The position numbers and the translations under genes were made by a program. The notes under the pieces were generated by a model that was not told the DNA's origin, ran no database searches, and saw nothing but the letters and a program-made list of their open reading frames with translations. From Phytohabitans houttuyneae (GTDB taxonomy: Bacteria > Actinomycetota > Actinomycetes > Mycobacteriales > Micromonosporaceae), in assembly GCF_011764425.1 (NCBI RefSeq), contig NZ_BLPF01000001.1, forward strand, positions 2,905,001-2,969,000: 64,000 nt of DNA, written 5' to 3'. Below are positions 1 through 12,256 of the stretch, piece after piece (position 1 is the stretch's first letter; the number at the start of each line of letters is the position of its first letter).

Positions 1-18
1 CTGTTTGTAGTAGGCAGT

Positions 19-3000
19 CTACGTATCAGCTCGGCTGGTCACGATCAGGCCGAGCTCTTCGGCGCGCTCCCAGACCGGGCGCATCGCGGCGTCCGGGTCG
101 CGGTGGAAGACGCTGGCCCGCAGCCGGACGAAGACGCAGTTGCCGACGCGCTCCAGGATGGCCTGGCGGCGCAGGTCGTGGGCGAACGCCTCGGCACCGT
201 GGTAGCTGTCGCCGTCGCACTCGACGGCCAGGCGGCGGCCGTCCGGCGTGGCGATCATGAAGTCGACCTTGAAGTTGCCGATCCGGAACTGGGGCACGGC
301 CCGCAGCCCGGCGGCGGTCAGCCGGCGGTGCACGGCGCGCTGGAAGTCGGTCACCGGCTCGCCGCCCACCTCCGGCGGCGCGGGCGGGCGCTGCGCGTAC
401 GCGAGCAGCGCGGCGCGGGCGTCGTCGGGGTGCAGGTCGGCGAGCGTGACCGAGTGGAACAGCCACAGCTGGTCGCGCGCACGCGAGGCGGCGACGTTGA
501 TGCGGCGGTGGAAGTCGCGCTTGGTGAACGCGCCGATCGCGCCGTCGGCCGAGGAGACCACCATCGAGGCGAGCACCACGTCGCGCTCGTCGCCCTGGAA
601 CGTGTACGGGTCGCCGACGCGCAGCTCGCGCCGCTCCAGCTCGTCCGGGCCGATCTCCTCGCGGAGCCGGTGCTGCAGGTACGCCGCCTGCCCGCTGCCG
701 GAGAGCAGGCTGACCACGCCGAGCGTGCGCCCCGCGTAGGAGGGATCGGCCACGATCGCGGCGACCCGGGCGACGAGCGCCTCGGCCTCGGCGATGTTGA
801 CCTCGCCGTACTCGGGAGGGTGACCCGCTTGCCGTCCGCCACGTGCTCGGCCACGAGCGAGCGGTCAAGGCCGCTGCGGGCGGCGCGGAGCGGCTGGATC
901 TTGCCGTCGTAGTAGGCGCCGCTGGAGAAGCCGATGATCTCGGGAACGCTGCGGAAGTGCTCGGTGAGCAGGATGCGCTGCGGCGAGCGGCGCACCGCGT
1001 GGTCGTAGAGGCTGCTCTCGGTGTCGAAGTGCTCCGCCGAGGGCACGCCCGCGGGGTGCAGGTGCGCGGCGACAAGCGCGTTGACCCGGTCGGTGGGCAC
1101 GCCGACGAGCTGCGGCCCGATCTGCTGGTCGTCGCCGACCACGACCGCGCGCCGGGCGAGCGTGAGGACCGGGAGCGCGAAGAGGTCGGCCTGTGACGCC
1201 TCGTCAACGATCACCACGTCGAAGATCGGCGGGTGGCCGGGGAACTGCTCCAGCGCCCGGTCGATCGACATGATCCAGACCGGCACGGCGGTGACCGCCT
1301 CGGACATCGCCCGCTGGGCGGCCGCCTGCCAGTGCGCGGCGCTCTTGCCGGTGCCCTTTCCGATCTTGCGGAGCGCGGCGGTCCAGTCGGCGAGGGCCGC
1401 CTTGCGCCGGTCGTCGAGGGCGAGCGCGACCTCCAGCCAGGCCGAGGTGACCACCAGGTCGGCGGTGAGGCGGCGGATCTGGTCGCGGGCCCGCTCCAGC
1501 CGCCGGCCCAGGTCGGCGCCGTCGACGTCGCCGACCACCTCGTCGAACCAGGTCTGCGCCTGCCGCCACTGCCACGCCCGCAGCGCCGCGGCGCCGTCGA
1601 AGTCAGCGGAACCGGCATCGATCGCGGCGGCCCACTGCGGAGCGACCGTGGCGAGGCGGGCGTGCAGGGCGGCGTACCGCGTGGCGTCCGGCCGCAGCGT
1701 CCACAGTCGACGGATCTCGGTGAGCGTGGCGTCCCAGCCGGCGAGGTCGTCGCGATCCCAGGCCGCGGCGAGCGCCTGTAGCTGCGGCGACTCGGACGCG
1801 AAGCGGCGCAGCCAGCCGGCCATCGCGCCCCGCTCGCCCTCGAGCCGGTCGGCGAGGAACACGTTGCCGGCCGCCTCGACCGCGCCGGCCAGCTCGGCGA
1901 TCTGCCGCGCGTCGACGTCGCGGGGGCAGCGTGGGAAGACGGTGACGAGCGTGGCGTGCAGCTCCGGCCAGCGGTGACTCTCCCACTCCAGCGCCGCCAC
2001 CGCCGAGGAGAGCAGGCGCCCCGCCCACAGCTCCGGCTCGGTGGAGGCGTCCTGCGGTATGGGCGCGTCGAGCCGCGTGCGCCACTCGCCCCACCGCGCG
2101 GCCAACTGCTGCCGCAGCTGCTCGCGCTCCACCGTGGCCACCACGAGCTCGACGTCGTCGACGGTGCGCAGCGGCTCGCCGTCGACCTGCACCTCGGCCA
2201 CCACCCGGGCAAGCTCGGCGTGGGTGAGGCGGCGTACCGGCTTGCCGGCCGCGTACCGCGCGCGGATCTCGCTGAGCTGGGTGAGCAGGCGGCGGGGCTG
2301 CGCCGCGTAGGGCTCGGGGAGGGTGATGCGGCGCCCGGCCACGAACGAGGTGCGCCGGCCCAGCTCACCGAGGAGCTGCTGGCAGGCGGCCACGTGACCG
2401 TCCCACACCGCGCGCCAGCTCGGGTCGCGGATCAGCTGGCCGAGCCGGTCGGTCCAGCTCCCCTCGCGGCGGGTCAGCTCGTCGGACGCCCCGCGCAGCG
2501 CAGCGGCCAGCTCGTCGACGGCTGTGGGCCCGATGGCTCGTACCCCTTCTATGGCCATGCCGCGGTCTCGCAGCGCGTCGACGACCTTGCGTGCGTCGCG
2601 GAGCGCGTCGCGTTGCGCGGCGATGGCCTCTCCGGTCGGGAGCTGGCCCTCGGTGGGCAGGGGTCCGAGCGCGGCTGCGCGGTCGGCGGCGGTCAGGCGC
2701 CGCGCGAGCTCGGTGAGCACCGCGAACTCGGCGGCCTCCAGCGGCGCCGGCGTGCCCGGCGGCACGGGGTCCGGCACCAGCGCGTCGGCCGCCTGCCGGC
2801 GCAACCACTCGCCCACCTCGCCGGCGCTGCGCCCGCCGTAGCGCCGCGCTTCCCGCTCGGCGCCCGCGAGCAGCTCGTCACGCGCGACGGCGAACGCCTG
2901 CTCGGCCGCCTCGACGTCGGCGAGCAGGCGCCGCACCCAGGCCGACTCGGCCTCGCTGTCCAATGTGGCGGCGCGGTCGGCGAGCTCGCGGGCGGCCACC

Positions 3001-4244
3001 TGGAGCTGCACGAGCTGGTCGGCGGAGCGGCCCAGCACGGCGAGGCAGAGCGGCTGGATCTCCTCCGGCAGCCCGTCGCGCAGGACCCGCAGCGGGTCCT
3101 CCTTCTGCGCCAGCACGAGCACCCGCTTGCCGTGCGCGACGAGGTGGCAGATGAGGTTGCGAATGGTGTGCGTCTTGCCGGTGCCGGGCGGGCCCTGCAC
3201 GGCGACGTTGCGGTGCGCGGCCAGGCGGCGGGCGATCGACTCCTGCGCGTCGTTTGTGGCCATCGGCATCAGCAGCCGCTCGCTGGTGCGCGTCCACGCC
3301 TCCGGGTCGTCGTCGGGCATCCGCAGCCGGCTCGGCTCGTGCGCGAGCACGCCCGCGAGGGCGCCGACCTCGGGGCTGCCGCTGGTCAGGCGCTCGCGGA
3401 GCTGCTCGAGGAAGCGGCGGACCATGCGCTGGCGCGGCCGCACGAACATGACGCCGGTGTCGACGACCGCGTCCTGCTCCAGGCCGAGGCGTCGGGTGGC
3501 GCGGCGGGCGAAGTCGAGCCGCTCGGCCGCGTCCCACGGGTCGATGTCGACCTGCCCGCCGGTGCCGCCGAGGTCGAGCAGGTCGGCCACCCGCCGCCCG
3601 TCGAGATCGCCGAGCGCGTCGACCTGCAGCCGCGGCGGGCCCTGCGGGGTGACGGAGACGGTGGTGGAGTCCGGGTCGTACTCGATCGCGACCGGCGTGG
3701 CCAGCAGCGGGTAGTGGATGTCGCGGTGGCGCAGGACGAGGTGGCCCCAGACAAGCTCGACCCGGGCCGCGTCGATGTCGACGCGGTAGCGCAGGTCGTA
3801 GAGGCGGTCGTGCAGCCGGCGGGTCACCTCGGCGAGCTGGTGCTCGCGGGCCCACGGCTCCCACTGGCCGTCGCGCCACTCGGTGAAGGCGTTCTGGGTC
3901 TCCTCGGGCACTTCGCCGATCGTGGGCGGCGCGGTGTGCGACAGGTCCCACACGAGGTGGCGCAGGAGCGGAGTCGGGATGGAGGGCGGGTCCGGCGGGT
4001 CCGGGCGGCCGACCCGCAGCCAGCTCCCGCCCGGCTTGAAGGGGCCGATGCCGCACTCGACGTGGGTCGGCAGGTCGTCCTGCCAGTACGCGTCGGCGGC
4101 CGGCACGGTCCGCACCGGCTTTTCCAGCAGTGCGCGCACCGCCAGCAGGTACTCGGTGAGCGCCACCGCACGCGCGTGTACCGCTGGCGGCGAGTCGCCG
4201 CCAGCGGTCTGCTCCGGATCTTCCTGCGGTGCGGTCATACCCAT
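19..4244 (-). CDS. SF1 (AAA_11/AAA_12-type) DNA/RNA helicase with C-terminal PD-(D/E)XK-like domain, frameshifted
   Basis: Large ATP-dependent helicase. The Walker A motif GPPGTGKT lies near residue 350, and a DExx-type box (VDEASQ) followed by GDDQQ lies near residue 1010. The ~600 residues between are helical and rich in Arg and Glu. The last ~110 residues (VDF...AVECDG...) resemble the Vsr/DUF559-like nuclease fold often fused to such helicases. The frame breaks at the GGG run 814-816: adding one base joins the N-terminal part to the C-terminal ~265 residues that end at the TAG at 19, giving about 1408 aa. The start is ATG 4244 or ATG 4238, neither with a strong ribosome site. No methylase or other defence partner is adjacent; xylB follows on the same strand. 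Helicase assignment is firm; a role in phage defence or repair is inference. Confidence 0.8.
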
Positions 4245-4281
4245 CGACGGTAACCCGCGGGCGCACCGGAGCGCGCGTCGA

Positions 4282-5677
4282 TCAACCGGTTCGGTCGATC
4301 ACGTGTTCGCGTGCCTCGGCGTAGCGCTCCCGGATCGCGGGGACGGCCTTGGCCTCGTACTCGTCCACCGCGCCGGCGGTCCAGGCTGGAGGCTCGTCGC
4401 CGCCGAGCGCGACCCAGGCGGCCTGGCGGGCGGCGCCGTCGGCCACGTACTCACCCGGGGAGGCACGACCACCGGCGCGCCGAAGACCTCGGGCGCGATC
4501 CGGCGGACCGCCTCGGAGCGGGCGCCGCCGCCGACCAGGATCACCCGGTTGACCATCGCGCCCTGCGCCACCAGCGCGTCGAGGCCGTCGGCCAGCGCGC
4601 AGAGCATGCCCTCCACGGCCGCCCGGGCCAGGTGAGCCGGGGTTGAGGTGGCGAGGGTGAGGCCGTGCAGCGAGCCGGTCGAGTTCGGACGGTTGGGGGT
4701 GCGCTCGCCCTCCAGGTACGGCACGAGAGAGAGCCCATCCGCACCGGGCGGCGCGCTCAACGCCAAGCGGGACAGCTCCGCGTGGTCGACGCCGAGCAAC
4801 CGCGCGGCCGCGTCCAGCACGCGGGCCGCGTTGAGCGTGGCGACAAGGGGCAGGAACCGGCCGGTGGTGTCGGCGAAGCCGGCGACCGTGCCGCTGGCGT
4901 CGGCGGCCGGGGTCTCCGCGACGCTGAACGCGGTGCCCGACGTGCCGATCGAGACGAGCACGTCACCGGGGAGGGCGCCGGCGCCCAGGGCGGCGGCGGC
5001 GTTGTCGCCCGCGCCCGGCCCGAGCGGGGCTCCGCCCGGCAGGGTACCGGCGACACCGGTCGGCCCGAGCACCTCCGGCAGGATCGGCTCCCGCCCGAAC
5101 GCGAGCCGCAGCAGGTCGGGGCGGTACTGCCCGGTGGGCGTGGACCAGTAGCCGGTGCCGCTGGCGTCGCTGCGGTCGGTGCGCAGCGCGTCGAGGCGGC
5201 CGGTGCCGGCGAGCTTCCAGGTCAGCCAGTCGTGCGGCAGGCACACCGCGGCGGTGCGGTCGGCGTTGGCCGGCTCGTTTGTCGCCAGCCACCGCAGCTT
5301 GGTGATGGTGAACGAGGCCACCGGCACCAGCCCGACCGCGTCCGCCCACGCCTGCCCGCCGCCCAACTCCTCGACCAGCTCGGCCGCGGCACCGGCGGAG
5401 CGGGTGTCGTTCCACAGCAGGGCGGGCCGGACGACCTCGCCCCCTCGTCGAGGCAGACCATCCCGTGCTGCTGCCCCGCCACCGACACGGCCGCCACGTC
5501 ATCGAGGCCGCCGGCCGCCTCGATCGCGGTGTTCAGCGCCGCCCACCAGGCGGCCGGATCGACCTCGGTGCCGTCCGGATGACCGGCCCGCCCTTCGCGG
5601 ACGAGCGCGCCGGTCTCCGCGTCACGGACCACCACCTTGCACGACTGCGTCGACGAGTCGACTCCAGCGACGAGCAT
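4282..5677 (-). CDS. xylB: Xylulokinase (FGGY family), two frameshifts
   Basis: Phosphorylates D-xylulose to xylulose-5-phosphate, the step after XylA. The N-terminus reads [17 protein letters not shown], a typical FGGY ATPase start, followed by the substrate region [10 protein letters not shown]. Later come [17 protein letters not shown]-like [12 protein letters not shown] and the C-terminal adenosine-site motif [16 protein letters not shown]. Two single-base losses break the frame: one in the C run 5440-5444 and one near 4453-4460. Restoring both gives ~465 aa ending at the TGA at 4282, the normal length of the family. It lies 66 bp downstream of xylA on the same strand, with a hairpin between them, and an AAAGGGAGGG-like ribosome site precedes the ATG. 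Probably co-transcribed with xylA under the ROK repressor. Confidence 0.88.
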
Positions 5678-5700
5678 GCCGTCCCTCCCTTTCGACGGTG

Positions 5701-5730
5701 CCGGTCGGGGCCCCGTGGGACCCCGACCGG
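5701..5730 (-). terminator. Strong intercistronic hairpin between xylA and xylB
   Basis: The arms CCGGTCGGGGCCC and GGGACCCCGACCGG pair with one mismatch around a very short loop. There is no T tract. Placed between xylA and xylB, it may partly terminate transcription or stabilise the xylA message, so that xylA is expressed above xylB. Confidence 0.6.
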
Positions 5731-5743
5731 GCTGGGTCAGCTG

Positions 5744-6931
<1,188 letters not shown>

Positions 6932-6962
6932 ATTTTGACCTCCATGTAACATCCGCGATTTG

Positions 6963-7003
6963 TTCAACGGTTGAATTATTTGCCCCTGGTGTGGCACTGT
7001 CAA
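6963..7003 (-). promoter_or_regulatory. xylA promoter with overlapping palindromic operator
   Basis: On the minus strand, TTGACA (6998-7003) and AATAAT (6975-6980) are separated by exactly 17 bases, close to a textbook sigma-70-class promoter for xylA. The perfect palindrome TTCAAC-C-GTTGAA (6963-6975) abuts the -10 box on its downstream side, where a bound repressor would block transcription. The only nearby regulator is the divergent ROK protein whose start codon lies at 7008, so this is most likely its binding site. Promoter match is seen; the repressor assignment is inference. Confidence 0.75.
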
Positions 7004-7007
7004 GGGC

Positions 7008-8198
7008 ATGACGGACGGGCCCGTACGGCAGGCTTCGCTGCGCGAGCACAACCTGGGGCTCGTGCTGCGGCACGCCGCAAACGCCGCCCGCCCGCCGTCC
7101 CGCGCCGACATCGCCGCCGCCACAAGTCTCACCCGCGCCACCGTGTCCGCGCTGGTGGATGACCTGATCGCCGGCGGCCTGCTGACCGAGGTGGAGCCCG
7201 CGCCGAGGGCCGGCGCCGGGCGCCCCGCCGCCGGGCTCGTGCTCTCCGCGAGCGGCCCGGCCGGCCTCGGCCTCGAGATCAACGTGGACTACCTGGCGGC
7301 CTGCGTGGTCGACCTGGCCGGCACGGTGCGGCACCGCGACGTGCGCCACGCCGACCAGCGCCCCGGCCGCCCGGACGAAGTGCTGGCCGAGGTCGCCCGG
7401 CTGGCCGCCGACGCCCACGCGCACGCCGCGCGCGAGGGCTTGGTGGTGGCCGGCGCCGCGCTCGCGGTGCCCGGGCTGGTGACGCCCGACGGCGTGGTGC
7501 GCCTCGCGCCAAACCTCGGCTGGCGGGACGTCGACGTCCCCGCCGGCGTCGCGTCGGGGCTGGCGGGATCCGGCGAGCTGGCGCTCTCCGTGGACAACGA
7601 GGCCAACCTCGCCGCGCTCGGTGAGTTGCACGCGGGCCCCGCGGGTCCGGCCAGCTTCCTGTACGTCTCCGGCGAGATCGGCATCGGCGCCGGCATCGTG
7701 CTGCACGGCGCGCTCTTCCGCGGCGCGCGCGGCTGGAGCGGCGAGTTGGGGCACGTGGCGGTCCGCCCGGACGGCCCGGCGTGCCGGTGCGGGGCGCGCG
7801 GCTGCCTGGAGCAGTACGCGGGCCAGGAGGCGATCCTGCGGGCCGCCTCCGCCGGCGACACCGACGACCTGAAGGCACGCGCCGAGAGCGGCGACCCGGC
7901 GACGCTCTCGGCACTGACCGCGGCGGGTGAGGCCCTCGGTGTGGCGGTGGCCGGCGTGGTCAACCTGCTCGACGTCGAGGCCGTCGTGCTCGGCGGCATC
8001 TACGCGCCACTCGCCCCCTGGATCTGCCCCGCCGTCGTGGCGCAGATCCACTGCCGGGTGCTCACCGACGCCTGGTCGCCCGTCGACGTCCGCCCCTCGG
8101 TGCTCGGCGGCGACGCGGCCGTGGTCGGTGCCGCCGGCTCCGTGGTGCGCGCCATCCGCAACCACCCCGCCCGCTGGCTCACCCGCCCGGTTTCCTAA
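7008..8198 (+). CDS. xylR: ROK-family transcriptional repressor (XylR-like)
   Basis: 396-aa ROK protein. The N-terminal winged helix (residues ~25-65, [20 protein letters not shown]) is followed by a sugar-kinase-like domain. It contains the ROK signature around [13 protein letters not shown] and the zinc-binding cluster [10 protein letters not shown]. Divergent from xylAB with a 76-bp shared region holding a promoter and palindrome, the arrangement expected of the xylose-responsive repressor. ATG start at 7008, directly after the -35 box of xylA. Because the family also includes repressors of other sugars, XylR is assigned from context. Confidence 0.88.
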   Translation: MTDGPVRQASLREHNLGLVLRHAANAARPPSRADIAAATSLTRATVSALVDDLIAGGLLTEVEPAPRAGAGRPAAGLVLSASGPAGLGLEINVDYLAACVVDLAGTVRHRDVRHADQRPGRPDEVLAEVARLAADAHAHAAREGLVVAGAALAVPGLVTPDGVVRLAPNLGWRDVDVPAGVASGLAGSGELALSVDNEANLAALGELHAGPAGPASFLYVSGEIGIGAGIVLHGALFRGARGWSGELGHVAVRPDGPACRCGARGCLEQYAGQEAILRAASAGDTDDLKARAESGDPATLSALTAAGEALGVAVAGVVNLLDVEAVVLGGIYAPLAPWICPAVVAQIHCRVLTDAWSPVDVRPSVLGGDAAVVGAAGSVVRAIRNHPARWLTRPVS

Positions 8199-8218
8199 CC
8201 CCAATCGGATCTGCCCCC

Positions 8219-8440
8219 GTCCGCGTCAGCTGCGGACCGCATGCTCCCGCGGGCACCGCTGCGGTCGGCGGCTCGCCAGGGCTCGCCGAAACCCCCGACC
8301 TCCGCTGCCGGATCCGCGGGACAAGCCCGCCGCGGTCCGCCGTCGCGCAGCGTGATCGCGGCCCGCGCGGTGCGTGGCTCGGTGCGGCTTGGGGTGGCGG
8401 CTGCGGAAGGCTCCGGAGCTGGGCGCGGCGATGCGCCCAG
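8219..8440 (+). repeat. Interspersed intergenic repeat, copy 1 (direct orientation)
   Basis: The 394-bp gap 8199-8592 has no gene I can support. Its 8219-8320 core matches the reverse complement of 39141-39232 and 54632-54726, with long identical stretches such as GGCGGCTCGCCAGGGCTCG shared with the 39-kb copy. Downstream is an inverted repeat TGGGCGC...GCGCCCA (about 8419-8435), also found in the 54-kb copy. It lies between convergent genes (xylR and the glycosylphosphotransferase). The core can be read as a conserved peptide-like frame but has no start or gene context, so I treat it as non-coding. Confidence 0.6.
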
Positions 8441-8592
8441 TCGGAGATGCACTCGCGGCCGATGCCGCCGGCCGGTCGGGCTTGGCGGGCGCATCCCGAC
8501 TCACTCAGGCGCAGCAACGCGCGCCCCAGCTACCGATGCACCCGCAGTCACCCACGCCGCCGGCCGCCACGTGCGGAGCGTCCAAAGGACGG

Positions 8593-10094
8593 CTAATAGG
8601 CTCCTCGGCTGGCCATGACCGCGCCGATGGTCTTCCACATGATGACGACGTCGGTGGCGAGCGACCAGTTCTCCACGTAGTACAGGTCGAGCCGCAGACC
8701 GTCCTCCCAGGACAGATCCGAGCGGCCGCTGACCTGCCACAGGCCGGTGATGCCGGGCTTGACCAGCAGGCGGCGGGCGATGTCGCCGTCGTAGCGGGCG
8801 ACCTCGGAGGGCAGCGGCGGGCGCGGGCCCACCAGGCTCATGTGGCCGAACAGCACGTTGAGCAGCTGGGGCAGCTCGTCCAGCGAGTACTTGCGCAGGA
8901 TGCGCCCGACCCGGGTGACGCGCGGGTCCTTGCGCATCTTGAAGAGCAGGCCGTCGTGCTCGTTGCGGGCCGCCAGCTTGGCCAGCATCTCGTCCGCGTT
9001 GACCACCATCGTGCGGAACTTGTAGACGCCGAACTCCTCGCCGCCGCGACCGACGCGGATCTGCCGGAAGATGACCGGGCCCTTGCTGTCGAGCTTGATG
9101 GCGATCGCGATCGCGATCATCAGCGGCAGCGCGATCGTCAGGCCGAGCGTGGCGGTGAACCTGTCGACGAAGCCCTTGACGATCTTGCGGGTGCCGCGGA
9201 ACTCCGGTGCCTCCACGTGGATCAGCGGCAGCCCGGCGACCGGGCGGGTGTGGATCCGCGGGCCGGCGACGTCGGTGAGGGCGGGTGCGAGCACCAGGTC
9301 GATGCCGGTGCCCTCCATCTGCCAGCCCAGCCGGCGCAGGCGGGCCGCGGTCAGCTCGCCCGATGCGGTCACCGCGACGGTGTCGACGCCGGCCGCGCGG
9401 GCCGACTCGAGGATGCTGCGGAACGAGCCCACGACCGGCACGTCGCCCAGGCGCTGCGGCACCGGCGCGAGCAGCGCGTCCGGGATGCAGGCGCCGACCA
9501 CGCGATAGCCCGCGTACGGCTCGCGGCGCAGTGTGTGCACCAGCTCCAGCACGTGCGGCGCGTCGCCCACGACCAGCACGCGACGCGACCAGCCGGTGCC
9601 CTTGACGCGCGCCCGGTGCAGCCACTTGCGAGCCAGGTAGCGGCCGCCGACCAGGCCCACCGTGCCGGTCGCGAACGTCAGGGCCAGGAAGCCCCGGGCG
9701 ACGCCGATGTTCGCCACGTACCCCACGATGGCTATCGCGCCGGCCAAGCGGAGGCTCGCCGAGGTGACCCGGCGGTACTCGTCCGCGCCGTATCCCAGGA
9801 CGCGGTCGTCGTAGCAGCGCAGCAGCTTGAGTGAGGCGAGCCAGACCAGCACGAGGCCCGGCCCGACCACCGGGTAGGGGATCTGCGAGCCGACCGGCTC
9901 ACCCCGCCAAACGGCTCCACCACCCAGTTGAACCGGCCGAAATAGCCTGCGAGCACGGCGAACGAGATGATGGCGAGGTCCAGCACCATCAATGCCCGCT
10001 CATACGTGCGGAGTCGTGCGCGCAGCAGCGCGCCCGTCGTTTCCGCCGCGCTCGGTACCCCCACCGGACGCGTCAGGAGAGTCGCCGACGTCAC
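8593..10094 (-). CDS. Exopolysaccharide polyprenyl glycosylphosphotransferase, frameshifted
   Basis: Membrane enzyme that transfers a sugar phosphate from a nucleotide sugar to undecaprenyl phosphate, the first step of exopolysaccharide assembly. N-terminal hydrophobic segments are followed by a CoA-binding-like Rossmann region (RRVLVVGDAPHVLELVHTL) and the C-terminal bacterial sugar transferase domain. Signature motifs are FRQIRVGRGGEEFGVYKFRTM, KYSLDELPQLLNVLFG, MSLVGPRPPLPSEV and LLVKPGITGLWQVSGRS. A one-base loss in the CCCC run 9902-9905 splits the frame; restored length is about 500 aa, normal for the family. The start chosen is GTG 10094 with a GGGGAGGG ribosome site just upstream. No other polysaccharide genes lie in the window, so it may be an orphan priming enzyme. 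Confidence 0.87.
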
Positions 10095-10306
10095 CAGCCC
10101 TCCCCAGCTTGTCAAGTCGACTGTGCCCTCACGGCAAGCGCCGGACCCATTTTCGGGGCCGGCGGCGCCGGAGCACCAGGACATCTTGACCTACGGCGGC
10201 ACCCCGCACGGGCTTCCGACAAAAAACTGTCAGTTCATTGCGATCAACCAACCGAACGTACATGTACGCAAGGTAGTCAATTGCCTACAACAGGTATAGC
10301 CGCAGG

Positions 10307-12067
10307 TCAACGCGGTGCCGCGGGCCGCAATGCGAGGGCTTTGAGGAAGATGTCACCGATTTTGGTCGGGTCCTTGGTGACGAAGACACCGCCACCGGTG
10401 ACGCTCGTAATCCGCTTGAGCTGCCCCTCGTCGACGCCGCTCCCGATGCCCAGGATGATCACCTGGATCGGCCGCCGCGGGTCGGCGAGATCCTTCAGCT
10501 GAGCCAGCAGCGTCTGCTCGTTGATCCCGTTGTCGTCGTCGTTTTTGCCGTCGGTGAACATCACGATCGAGTTGACCCGGTCGGCCGCCCACTCGTCCTG
10601 GACCGCCTTGTACGCGGCGAGCAGCGTGTCGTACAGCCCGGTGTCGCCGTCGGGCTTCGGCGAGATCGTCTTGAGCGCGCCGAGCATCTGCGGCCGGTTA
10701 CTGCTCAGCGGCCCGATCGGCACGAGCTGGCGCCAGTCCTTGTTGCCGTCGAGCCGCGTGGAGAACGTCCACAGCCCGAGCGCCCACGAGTCGTCGAAGA
10801 GGTTGAGCCCAGCCTGCGCGGCGGCGAGCGTCACCGCCATGCGGGTGGCGTTGTCCGCCTCGGGCACCTCCTCCAGCATCGAGCCGGAGACGTCCATGAC
10901 GGCGAGCATGCGGCCGGGCGCGGTGACCGCGGTCCAGGTGGCCAGCGAGCGGTCGAGCGCCGCCGGGTCCAGCCCGCCCGCCGCCTTGCCACCGGCGTTG
11001 GGTGTCGCGGACGGCGGGCCGCCGGCCGGGCTTGGCGCGCCGGTGGGTGCCACGAAGCCGGCACCCCAGGTGCCGTCGGGCGAGCGGAGACCCTGCGCGC
11101 CGAGCAGGTTGCGGAACGCACCGCTGTCGAGCGCCTCGTGCACCGCCTCGGCCGCCGCGGTCTTGGCCGGGTCGACGCCCGGCATGATGGCGAACGGGTA
11201 GTCGAGCGGCGCCGGCGTCGGCTCCACGTAGAGCGCGGCCAGCGGCACCGGCGGCTTCTTCGCGTTGTAGGCGATGACGTCTTCCTCGGACAGCGGCGCC
11301 ACGTTCAGCCCGGAGGCGAGCGAGGCGGCGTCGGACGCCTGGGGAAACTTGGCCACCAGATCGTCGCGCAGTGCCGAGCGGCCGATCGCGAGCGAACGCA
11401 GCGCCGCGGTCTGCGCCTGCGGCGCACTGCCCCCGGCGGTGGCCGCGGCCGCGGCGAGCGAGAGCAGGCCCGACAGGCCGGCGGCGTCGCGGGTCGGCTC
11501 GACGATGCCGGTGCGCAGGCCGGTGCCGGTGGTGATCTGCTTGAGCAGGTCGGCCCAGCCCACCTTCTTGTCCGGCCATCCGAGGCTCTCCGCGAGCGGC
11601 TCGGGCATCGCGGCGACCACGGGGCTGCGCGCGACCGAGCCGCCGTCGGTGGGGGTGAACCCGGGTGCCAGCGTCTTGAGCCGCACCAGCCAGGTCGAGG
11701 AGTCGGGCAGCCACACGTCGGGCAGCTGGAGCGTGCCGTTGGCACTGCCGACGCCGGCCAGGCCGACGTTGTGCTGGGCGGCGATCACCGCGGCCATGTC
11801 GACCGAGTTGACCTCGCTGATGTCCACGACCACGCAGGTGCCGCCGGCCGAGCCGCCGTCGCCGCTCCACTTGTCCACCGTGGAACGCACAGCGGGTGCG
11901 ATCTCGGGTGAGGCGGCCATTGCAAGCTTCACCTCGCCGGCGCACCGCGAGCCGGCGAGCTCCCGATATCCGAACCACGAGCCACCTACAACGACGACAA
12001 GCGCCATCGCGGCAGCGATGGCGCCTGCTCCGCGGTAGTTGCTACGCATGCGATGGCGGCCTGGCAC
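10307..12067 (-). CDS. Solute-binding-protein-like/VWA domain surface protein
   Basis: 586-aa protein. One N-terminal membrane segment (residues ~15-32, AIAAAMALVVVVGGSWFG) is followed by a ~330-residue domain resembling extracellular solute-binding proteins. A Pro/Ala/Gly linker leads to a von Willebrand factor A domain with an intact MIDAS motif DVSGSM near residue 390 and later TDG. Probably a metal-dependent adhesion or ligand-binding protein outside the membrane. The GTG at 12067 has AGGATGGGA upstream; ATG 12049 is an alternative. It sits head-to-tail upstream of the glycosylphosphotransferase (213-bp gap). The substrate is unknown; similar proteins are widespread and uncharacterised in actinomycetes. 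Confidence 0.75.
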   Translation of the reverse strand: MPGRHRMRSNYRGAGAIAAAMALVVVVGGSWFGYRELAGSRCAGEVKLAMAASPEIAPAVRSTVDKWSGDGGSAGGTCVVVDISEVNSVDMAAVIAAQHNVGLAGVGSANGTLQLPDVWLPDSSTWLVRLKTLAPGFTPTDGGSVARSPVVAAMPEPLAESLGWPDKKVGWADLLKQITTGTGLRTGIVEPTRDAAGLSGLLSLAAAAATAGGSAPQAQTAALRSLAIGRSALRDDLVAKFPQASDAASLASGLNVAPLSEEDVIAYNAKKPPVPLAALYVEPTPAPLDYPFAIMPGVDPAKTAAAEAVHEALDSGAFRNLLGAQGLRSPDGTWGAGFVAPTGAPSPAGGPPSATPNAGGKAAGGLDPAALDRSLATWTAVTAPGRMLAVMDVSGSMLEEVPEADNATRMAVTLAAAQAGLNLFDDSWALGLWTFSTRLDGNKDWRQLVPIGPLSSNRPQMLGALKTISPKPDGDTGLYDTLLAAYKAVQDEWAADRVNSIVMFTDGKNDDDNGINEQTLLAQLKDLADPRRPIQVIILGIGSGVDEGQLKRITSVTGGGVFVTKDPTKIGDIFLKALALRPAAPR

Positions 12068-12256
12068 GGTCCCATCCTGCTGACGCTTCCCGCACGTCGC
12101 CAGGTACGTTCGGCCGAAAGTTACGGATCAGCGACCTTCTGGCTGATATTCGGTCACAGGGTGTAGCTGTATAGCGCCGGACCGTTTAGGGAATCCCCTA
12201 TATTCCGGGACCAATCCCCATTCGTTCAAGCGATGCTCTTCATTCGCGATATCGGC

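Noticed and set aside
19-4244. A defence island at the left end
   Set aside because: Only one helicase-nuclease gene is present; neighbours are sugar metabolism genes.
4282-5677. Programmed ribosomal frameshifting in xylB and other split genes
   Set aside because: The shifts occur in many unrelated housekeeping genes, without slippery-site plus structure; sequence error explains all of them.
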